From Musa acuminata AAA Group (lineage: Eukaryota; Streptophyta; Magnoliopsida; Zingiberales; Musaceae), in contig NC_088347.1 of NCBI RefSeq assembly GCF_036884655.1, positions 12,644,001 to 12,708,000 on the forward strand: DNA of 64,000 bases, written 5' to 3'. Positions 56,801-64,000 of the stretch are shown here, piece after piece (position 1 is the first letter of the stretch; every line of letters begins with the position of its first letter). A program made the translations under genes and the position numbers. Below the pieces are notes generated by a model. It was not told the origin of the DNA, made no database searches, and was given only the letters and a program-made list of their open reading frames with translations.

Positions 56801-57085
56801 TTCCCATCTAGGGAAGTTCACTCTCATGCATGAATAATTGGGGTCAGTCATATAGCCTCCCCTCCCTTGGAAGTCATCTATTCGGGCTTGGTGTGATTCG
56901 GCAAAGCTCTCTCCTTGATTTGATTTCTTCGGGCTTAGTGGTCGGCCCAATCTGAGTTCGGTAAAGAGCATCCGAATCTTATCCTCCATTCGCACCTCCA
57001 AGGCTTCGAATTTAGCATTGATTGCCTCCTTAGATGCCATAGTATATGCCCCCAAATCTCTCTTTTGTTGTTGGGTTAAAGGCAT
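53870..57085 (-). pseudogene. R-C gag-pol, single frame with stops and two large deletions
   Basis: From ATG at 57085, pieces ending at 56762, 56507, 56000, 55685 and 53870 share one frame. Gag: WISRAE, HLEGDAIQWFDWL, RQTSTIQEYQTRF and knuckle CWHCDEPWSREHRC near 56225. Protease lead LIDTGSSNNF near 55985. The last 552 codons are open: RT N-terminal half, then about 40 residues read out of frame ([13 protein letters not shown]..), a deletion that removes the FxDD centre, then YLGHIISEKGV, RNase H (EADTSG, TYDKEMLAIV, TDHKSLKYFL) and only scraps of integrase (TTYHPQTNSQTEVLNR). The end VLIQWTNLPIEDATWENYDDL is a chromodomain, a module that in chromoviruses directs integration to heterochromatin. 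Confidence 0.92.
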
Positions 57086-58346
57086 GTATAGGTTGAGAGA
57101 AGTGATGGTTGAAAGGGTTGGTGGATTGGTGGATTGGTGGATGTAGGCTGCGGTTTAGGCTTGTTTTGTGGCTGTTTTGGGTACAATTTGAGGGTGTGGT
57201 TTGGCAGAGTTTTAGGGTTGTGGATGAAAGTTTTGGATCTGTGGTAGATGGGAGCAAAGGTTTGACAGAAATCTGTAGAAGTTGCAGCAAGTATGTGCTG
57301 TCTTGTAATAGTAGAATTGTCGTCGAAGAAACAACGGTTTCTCAACGTAATTTCCACCAAAAACTTAAGAGAATTGAAGAGGGAATTGATAGCAAAATCA
57401 CAGTTTATATGACAGCAAGGATATCTAATTTAATCAAGAAAATTTCGGTAGTATAACAGCAAGGAAATTGGTGCAAGTTGCAATTGCAGAATTATCGTCG
57501 AAAAATTTTAGCGGGTTACGATGAAAATTTGTAGCAACATAAAATCATTTTTAGAGATGAATTTCTTAATAGATCAATCTTAGATGGAAGCCAAGATGAT
57601 CTATGAAGTGTAAGAAATTTTATTCAAAAAAGATTGTAAATAGATGGGTTAAGGCAACGATATGCAGCTGAAATTTTCTGCAGCATAGATTTTCAAGTGC
57701 AGCAGATTGGACATAAAAGATCAGTAGTTTATATTGAGAATTTTTCGATGAAACCAAAGGAAAATCCACTGTTAGGAAGTTTCAAAGATGTCATAAAAAT
57801 TTTATAGAAATTTGGATAGAAAAAGCATAGTAGCAAGATCAAACAGATGGTGCTATGCGGCTTGAATTCTGCAATTCAAGTGCAGCAGATTGGACATAAA
57901 AGATCAGTAGTTTATATTGAGAATTTTTTGATAAAACCAAAGGGAAATCTACTGTTAGGAAGTGTCAAAGATGTTATAAAAATTTCGTAGAAATTTGGAT
58001 AGAAAAAGCATAGTAGCAAGATCAAACAGATGGTGCTATGGGGTTGAAATTCTGCAATGTATCTTTCGTCGTAGAGATGAAAACTTTGTGACGAAAAGTT
58101 TATGCAGCAATATAGGAACAATTTTTTTTTTTTTTGGATTTTCGAATAAGGATAACTAAATTACAGCAGCAGTAAGGTAGGAAACCAGAACCTGTTGCAA
58201 TTCACAGGGAGATCAAAGGATGATCCGTGGTGGTAGAGATGATGGCGGAATTCGGTGACGATCTTTTAAGCAATTGTGGGAATTGCTTTGGATGGTTGTA
58301 GAGGGTTGATGGATGGTTGTGGAAGGCCAGCGAGACACCAAGAATG
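57086..58346 (-). other. R-C leader
   Basis: Untranslated leader, no gene. It contains a tandem duplication: 'GCAGCAGATTGGACATAAAAGATCAG' occurs near 57700 and again near 57881, about 180 bases apart. Confidence 0.78.
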
Positions 58347-58361
58347 CTGCTCTGATACCAG
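58347..58361 (-). other. Primer binding site of R-C
   Basis: GCTGCTCTGATACCA on the + strand, TGGTATCAGAGCAGC in reverse. Confidence 0.88.
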
Positions 58362-58362
58362 G

Positions 58363-58743
58363 TGTTAGAACCCTTGCAGATTCTAAACTTGGGGTTGATC
58401 TCTTTAGGGGATCGGCCTCCTTGGAACTCTATAGGGGTTCCTCCCTCCAAGTTGCTGCTCAAAGGCTACAGAAAAGATTCATCTATTGCCTATCAAAAGA
58501 GAAGGAATACATGGCTATTTATAGGGCTTCTAAACCCTAACTCCTAATAGGACTCCTATTTAAGACTCTTACTTTTAACCAACTCCTAGTCAAGACTCCT
58601 ATTCCCTTACAACTCCTAATTCTTCTCTAAGAAAACACCTCCTACATGAATGCCCCTCTCAATTAGGACTCTCCTAGCTAGAGTCCTAACAGTTTTCATG
58701 AATGTCCCTCTCAATTAGGATTCTCCAAGCTAGAGTCCTAACA
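58363..58743 (-). repeat. 5' LTR of R-C (381 bp)
   Basis: TGTTAGAACCC to GAGTCCTAACA, followed by the TGGTT repeat. TATA box in reverse CTATAAATAG at 58515-58524. Confidence 0.92.
58515..58524 (-). promoter_or_regulatory. TATA box of R-C 5' LTR
   Basis: CTATTTATAG on the + strand; same context as in R-A and R-B. Confidence 0.65.
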
Positions 58744-58748
58744 TGGTT

Positions 58749-61120
58749 ACTCCTACTTCATTACCTTTACTGATGATTTCTTAAGGTATGGACATATATA
58801 CTTAATAAAGTACAAGTCCGAGGCCTTTGAGAAATTTAGAAAGTATAAAAATAAAGTAGCGAACCAAATTGGAAAGAGTATCAAGACTCTTCGATTAGAT
58901 CGAGGAGGTAAGTACTTAAGTATAGAGTTTACCCAGTTCCTCAAGAACCATGGGATTCTATCCCAATGGACACCTCCTTATACACCTTAGCTCAATAATG
59001 TATCTGAAAGGAGGAATCGTACGCTGTTAGACATCGTACAGTCTATGAGTTTCGTTGACCTACCCATCTCATTCTGGGGACATACCCTAGAGACCGCAGT
59101 TTACCTTCTGAATAGAGTTCTAACTAAGTCAGTAGTGTCTACACCATATGAGATATGGAAAGGGAAGAAAGCCGATTTTAAGGTTGTTAAGATTTAGGGC
59201 TGCCCTACCCATGTTAAAAGATACAACCCCGATAAGTTGGAATCAACGACGGAGTGGTGTTAGTTTGTGGGATACCCCAAGGAAACTTGTTAGTATTATT
59301 TCTATCATCTCGAGGACCAAAAGGTCTTTATAGCCAAGAGAGCATTGCTCCTTGTGAAGGAACACATTCTTGGCGGAGATAGTGGGAGCATAATAGAATT
59401 GAGCGAGGTTGGAGAACCTAGCTCAAGCACCACTCTATATCCCGAGTCTATTCAGGTATCTAACATAAAAGTTCTAACTTTACATAGGCCCGGTAGAGTA
59501 TCCCATCCTCCTAAGAGATATGTGCGACATATTAGGGAGAGGATATTGAGGATATTGATCATCAAACCTATAAGGAGGCTATTATGAGTATAGACTCTGG
59601 GAAGTGGCAAGAAGCCATGAATTCTGAGATGGATTCCATGTACTCCAACAAGGTTTGGAACCCAATTGATGCACCTAAGGGTATTGTACCCATCAGTTAC
59701 AAGTGGATCTTTAAGAAAAAGATTGGAGTAGATGGAAAGGTAGAGACCTATAAAGCAAAGCTAGTGGCTAAGGGGTATCATCAAAGGCAAGGTGTTGACT
59801 ATGATGAAACCTTCTCACCCGTAGCCATACTAAAATCTATCCAAATTCTATTGACTATTCCAACATATTATGATTATGAGATCTGGCAAATAGACGTGAA
59901 AACTACATTCCTCAATGGCAACCTCGAGGAGGAGGTGTATATGATATAGTCCGAGAGATTCGTGTCCAAGGACCGCCCAGATAAGGTGTATAGGTTGCTT
60001 AGATCCATTTATGGACTAAAGTAAACTTCCTGAAGTTGGAACATAATATTTGACGAGGCAATCAAATCTTATGACTTCATTAAGAATGAAGATGAGTCTT
60101 GTGTGTACAGTAAGGTAAGTGGGAGCACTATCACCTTCTTGGTGTTGTCTGTGGATGACATCCTGATCATTGGGAATGATGTAGGAGTGCTATCTACAGT
60201 AAAGACTTGGTTATCTAGATAATTCTCCATGAAGGACTTAGGAGAAGCATCCTATATCTTAAGGATTCAGATCTATATAGATAGATCCAAGAGGATACTT
60301 GGCTTATCCCAATCCAAGTAAATAGACACCATTGTCAAAAGGTTTAGCATTAAAAATTCCAAGAGAAGTCTCAAATCGATGAGATATGGGATATCGCTTT
60401 CTAGGAGTATGTCCCCAAAGACTCTTGAAGAAAGAGCGTACATGGATATGATACCCTATGCCTTAGCAATAGGGTCTATCATGTATGTCATGCTATGTAC
60501 AAGGCATGATATAATGCATGCTCTGAGTGTCACGAGCAGGTATCGGATGGATCCAGGCTTGGAGTACTAGAAAGCAGTAAAGTATATCCATAAGTACTTG
60601 AGAAGGACTAAGGATCTTTTACTAGTATATAGAGGTAGTAGCCTCAGTGTTGAAAGCTACACAAACTCGAGTTTTCAATCCGATGTCGATGATAGCAAGT
60701 CAAATTTGGGATATGTGTATACCTTGAATAGAGGAGTAGTGTGCTAGAAGAGTTCCAAGCAAGATACTATTGCTGACTCGACTATAGAGGTGGAGCACAT
60801 TACTATAGCAAAAACAGCAAAAGAGGGAGTTTGAATGAGAAAGTTCATCACAGATCTGGGAGTCATGCTAGGCAGCGAGGAGCCGATTCCCTTATATTAC
60901 AATAACAATGGGGCGATTGCTCAAATAAATGAACCCAGGTCTCATCAGAAGTGTTCTTAGGAGGTTCCAACTTATTAGAGAGATCATGACCAAAGGAGAT
61001 GTAGTAGTAGAAAGAGTTCAATCCGAAGATAATATTATAGATCCAATGACAAAGTCGTTGTCTTAGATTGTCTTTGAGCAATACAAGAGTGGATCAAACA
61101 CATAAGTGATTGACTTTAGG
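58749..61120 (+). pseudogene. Angela-type pol, 3' part (integrase, RT, RNase H), degraded
   Basis: Continues the integrase core broken at 53427. TFTDDF follows at once, then LDRGGKY and VSERRNRTLL, completing the integrase triad. RT from 59600: KWIFKKKIGVDGK, KLVAKGYHQRQGVDYDETFSP, QIDVKTTFLNGNLEEEVYM, and SVDDILIIG at 60148-60174 with Tyr changed to Ser. RNase H: SFQSDVDDSKS near 60676, a degraded STIEVEH and a NNNGAIAQ block near 60900. One frameshift near 59531 (lost base in the GGEDIED block) and about fifteen stops. C-terminus decayed. Confidence 0.9.
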
Positions 61121-61122
61121 TC

Positions 61123-61146
61123 AAGTAGGAGATTGCTAGTCGTATG
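61123..61146 (+). repeat. Polypurine tract and first 13 bases of the Angela 3' LTR
   Basis: AAGTAGGAGAT (61123-61133), then TGCTAGTCGTATG (61134-61146), matching the 5' LTR start and the reverse copy at 31834. Cut by SIRE-A2. Confidence 0.82.
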
Positions 61147-61269
61147 TGTTAGGATCGAGAGCACTAAGAGGGGGGGGGGGTGAATTAGTGCAGCGAAAAT
61201 CTTACAGCGATTAAAAACCAAAAGCTGCGTTCGTTCAAAAACTGTTATGATGCAAAAGCAAATTCTCAG

Positions 61270-61565
61270 TTTGTATCTAAGTGCAGTTTGCGTCTAAGCG
61301 CAGATTGCGTCTAAGCGCAGTTTTGCGTCTAAGCGCAGTTTACGTCTAAACTCAGATTTACGTCTAAACGCTGTTTTACGTCTAAACGCAGATTTACGTC
61401 TAAACGCAGATTTACGTCTAAACGCAGATTTACGTCTAAACGCAATTTTATGTCTAAACACAGATTTACGTCTAAACTCAGATTTACGTCTTAAACTCAG
61501 ATTTACGTCTAAACGCAGATTTACGTCTAAACGCAGTTTTACGTCTAGACGCAGATTTACGTCTA
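61270..61565. repeat. Minisatellite, unit about 18 bp (ACGTCTAAACGCAGATTT)
   Basis: About 16 imperfect units, with variants GCGTCTAAGCGCAGTTT at the left end. Scattered further units occur at about 61660-61690 and 61850-61870. Confidence 0.92.
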
Positions 61566-62354
61566 AACTTTGAAACTTGTTTGTATACTCGCAGAAGGCA
61601 GTATGCAGTTGGAATCAAGACGTAAACGTGAACTGAGATCTGATGATTGAGCGAGGAAAGCCGATTTACGTCTGAATGCAGTTTTACGTCTAAATGCTGA
61701 AACTCGTTCGTAAAATCGTAGAGGAAAGTTTGCAGTTATCAATAGGATCAAAATGTAAGTATAAACTGCAAAGAAGCTCGTTTGTAAAAGCACGGAAGAC
61801 AGTTCTGCAGAATCAAACGTAAACGTAAACTGTAATGTATGAAAATACGAATTTACGTCTGAATGCAGATTCGGAAGAACAGCACTTAGAACTTGTTCGT
61901 GAAAGCGCAGAGAGCAGTAGTAATGAAGGAGGTTTGTAGTAATGATAAAGTGCTCGAAAATAAACGCAAACCAGAGATTTAGAGTGGTTCGGTCAGCCTT
62001 GACCTACTCCACTTTTGGCTTCCTCCACCGACGAGGTTGCCGACGTCAACTAGGTGCCTTCCTTCAATGGGCGAAGGCCAAACTACCCTTTTACAATTTC
62101 TCTCCTTTTGACAGGCTCAGGAGACAACCTTTACAGACCTTTCTCTCCTCACTTTACAACTGAAAACTTGAAGAACAGAAGGAGGAGACTTAAAGGCTTT
62201 ACAACACTTTTGAGCTCTTAGAATCACAGAAAAGATCAAGATTTCGGTGTAGGTCTGTATCTTTTCAGTGCTGAATGGGTGGGGTATTTATAGGCCCCAA
62301 CCCAATTCAAAATTCGAGCTCAAAACGATCAAATCGATCAAATCCCAGAATTCT

Positions 62355-62950
62355 AGGATCAGGCGGTTGCACCTCTTGACTGGAGAGGTGGCACCGCCTG
62401 GCAGAGCTCGAAGACTGAGCTCAGGCGATTGCTTCTCTCTGCCAGAGCTCGAAGACTGAGCTCGATGGTTCCATCACCTGGCAGAGCTCGAAGACTGAGC
62501 TTGGTGGTTGCATCACCTGGCAGAGCTCGAAACTGAGCTCGGTGGTTGCATCACCTGGCAGAGCTCGAAACTGAGCTCAGGCTGATGCACCTCTCTGCCA
62601 GAGCTCGAAGACTGAGCTTGGTGATTGCATCACCTGGCAGAGCTCGAGACTGAGCTCAGGCTGATGTACCTCTCTGCCAGAGCTCGAAGACTGAGCTCGA
62701 TGGTTGCATCGCCTGGCAGAGCTCGAAACTTGAGCTCTGGCGGTGCTACCTCTTGGCAGAGGAGGTTGCACCGCCCAGTCTAGCTTGAAGACTGAGCTCT
62801 GGGCGGTTGCACCTCTCGGCTGGGGTGGTTGCACCTCCCAGCCTCGCAGCCCTGGCGGTTGCACCTCCTGGCTGGGGCGGTTGCACCTCCCAACCCCACA
62901 GCCCAGGCGGTTGCACCTCCTGGCTGGGGCGGTTGCACCTCCTGGTGCAA
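62355..62950. repeat. GC-rich repeat array in SIRE-A2 LTR
   Basis: Two alternating units: GGCAGAGCTCGAAGACTGAG (about ten times at 62400-62800) and GGCGGTTGCACCTCCTGGCT (several times at 62800-62945). ORFs here on both strands come from the repeats. Confidence 0.88.
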
Positions 62951-63470
62951 TCAGGGTCCGAATGGTTCACTCCATTCGACCCAATTTGAATCTTTTCAGG
63001 GGCCCAATTGCCCCAAGATTAAGCTAATGGGATCACCTCCCATTTTCATGCTTAATCATCATGCTAACTACGATTAACTCTAAGACAACTTCTGCAGCTT
63101 TGCTCCGATGCGTCAATCGCTTCTCCCGGCGAGTTTCCGGCCAACTTCCGTCGATCATCCGATAACCCTCGATGATCCTTCTGCGGACATCCGGCATACT
63201 CCTGGACTTTGCGACGATCCACTTGGCGAGTTCCGACGAGCTTCGCTTGGCAAGCTTCTGGACTTCTCGGATCTGTTCTCGCTGAACCTCCGACGACCGT
63301 CCGAACTTCCGTCGAACTCTCGAACTCCCAATGTGATCATGATCTTGACTCCGGCGCAACACCTGCTGCTTGTCTTACTCTCATCGTAGTTAATCCTGCA
63401 CACTTATCTCAACACATAGGTTAGATAACAAATGACAATTGACTTCATCATCAAAATCCGAGATTCAACA

Positions 63471-64000
63471 ATCTCCCCCTTTTTGATGATGACAATCAAT
63501 TGATAAAGGAGTTGTCCTTAACTCCCCCTATCTATATGCCATAGTTGAGATAAGTCAACCTTGAATTCAGGACCTAAGAATTCAAGTGACGTATTGATAA
63601 GTTAGATCAGTTAAACTTATCAATGTTCCCATCATGATGCCCATCATGATGTATCTCTTCAAGAACGATGTCAAGGCATGACATACATTATCAAGTTTGT
63701 ATGATAGTGTTTGTAACTATTCATCATGTAATAATATAAAGCTACGAAGGACTTTTTACATGATGCACACATTTGAGATTTTCTAGCAAGTTTGCATTTT
63801 CTATAGAATATCAAATCAAGATATGATGCAAACTATAGCACATGTTCACATATCTCTTGGTGATGCAAGGATGGCATAACATTGTTTATAGCATCACTCA
63901 AGTATTTGCAACTATGACATAGACATGATTATGGCAGTTGATTATGGCAGTTCAGCTATGACATAGTGTTTATCAATTCATATATTTCTCCCCCTTTGTC
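63471..64000 (-). other. SIRE-A2 polypurine tract and 3' internal region
   Basis: ATCTCCCCCTTTTTGATGATG at 63471 is the reverse of the polypurine tract. A second tract reads AACTCCCCCTATC near 63521, and a third, CTCCCCCTTTGTC, touches the window end. Non-coding, AT-rich. Confidence 0.8.

Larger units (their letters stand above)
53428..58743 (-). mobile_element. Reina-like Ty3/gypsy element R-C, reverse, both LTRs (5.3 kb)
   Basis: 3' LTR 53428-53852, gag-pol 57085-53870 in reverse, leader to 58346, primer site 58361-58347, 5' LTR 58363-58743. Target repeat TGGTT at 53423-53427 and 58744-58748. Short LTRs, total size and a C-terminal chromodomain fit the Reina group of chromoviruses. Integrase is mostly deleted and RT has lost its centre, so it is defective. 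R-A and R-B are relatives in the + orientation. Confidence 0.93.
42203..61146 (+). mobile_element. Angela/Tork-type Ty1/copia element, carrying nested insertions
   Basis: 5' LTR 42203-43520 plus 50415-50708 (1612 bp), primer site at 50710, leader to about 52240, gag to about 52800, pol 52800-53427 and 58749-61120, polypurine tract 61123-61133, and the first 13 bases of the 3' LTR at 61134-61146. The rest of the LTR must lie beyond SIRE-A2. The LTR start TGCTAATCATTTGTG agrees with the 3' LTR start TGCTAGTCGTATG and with the reverse fragment at 31834. Lineage judged from the pol blocks GYPKET, KWIFKKKIGVDGK and SYDF; Angela versus Tork is not settled. Confidence 0.88.
61147..63470 (-). repeat. 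3' LTR of SIRE-A2 (2324 bp, unusually long)
   Basis: Same ends and order as the other SIRE LTRs but lengthened by two repeat arrays: an about 18-bp minisatellite at 61270-61565 and an enlarged GC-rich block at 62355-62950. TATA box in reverse (CTATAAATACCCC) at about 62282-62294. G run at about 61171-61181. Confidence 0.9.
61147..64000 (-). mobile_element. SIRE-A2: reverse SIRE element, 3' LTR and 3' internal region, runs off the window
   Basis: On the + strand the LTR starts TGTTAGGATCGAGAG at 61147 and ends GAGATTCAACA at 63470. The reverse of the polypurine tract follows, then internal 3' sequence to the window end that matches A1 5090-5330. GTATG before it (61142-61146) may be the target repeat; the partner lies outside. 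Gag-pol is beyond 64000. Confidence 0.88.

Noticed and set aside
61270..61565. Array of 18-bp direct repeats resembling a CRISPR array
   Set aside because: The units abut with no unique spacers, sit inside an LTR, and the genome is a plant.
62577..63077. Several overlapping ORFs on both strands rich in Pro, Gly and Cys/Trp
   Set aside because: They translate the GC-rich repeat array of SIRE-A2 LTR.

Overview
The window is plant nuclear DNA made almost entirely of LTR retrotransposons inserted into one another. I see no cellular gene, rRNA, tRNA or CRISPR array. Plant origin follows from the Ty1/copia SIRE-type and Angela/Tork-type elements, Ty3/gypsy chromoviruses (Reina-like and CRM-like), a TRIM element, and initiator-Met-tRNA primer sites (TGGTATCA[A/G]AGC) throughout. 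A monocot of the banana type (Musa/Ensete) is my impression from the mix of lineages; it is not proven by the sequence. The density of nesting and a CRM-clade element suggest heterochromatic or pericentromeric DNA.

Layout. 1-6824: 3' part of a decayed SIRE element (A1) with its 3' LTR, inserted in a reverse SIRE LTR (B1, 6825-8381). 8382-9103: reverse Angela-type pol fragment. 9104-22254: Reina-like gypsy (R-A), split by a 2.55-kb solo LTR (9490-12040, repeat AGGGT), by a gag-only SIRE (B2, 12716-19389, repeat CAAAC/TAAAC) and by a TRIM (20498-21014). 22255-23676: second Reina-like copy (R-B). 23677-29130: two gag-only SIRE copies (B3 +, B4 -) facing each other, making an inverted repeat of about 5.4 kb. 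29131-30713: SIRE deletion derivative (A3). 30714-32080: rearranged reverse Angela fragment.

32081-42202: a SIRE LTR fragment split by the best preserved SIRE element (C, 32283-41586, repeat ATGGG), which has gag, pol and a further 371-aa ORF of uncertain role between pol and the 3' LTR. 42203 to the end: an Angela-type element whose 5' LTR holds a full-length CRM-like gypsy (43521-50409, repeat CTCCC), whose integrase holds a complete Reina-like element in reverse (R-C, 53428-58743, repeat TGGTT), and whose 3' LTR is cut after 13 bases by another reverse SIRE (A2, 61147 to past the end).

No element is autonomous as read: every gag-pol carries stops, frameshifts or deletions, many of them CAA-to-TAA or TGG-to-TAG/TGA changes as expected from deamination of methylated cytosine. 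The points most worth a second look are the extra ORF of SIRE-C with possible splice signals, the gag-only SIRE subfamily with a shared loss of the zinc knuckle, a UAG codon kept at the gag/pol border in three SIRE copies, the convergent gag inverted repeat, and the templated-insertion scars.
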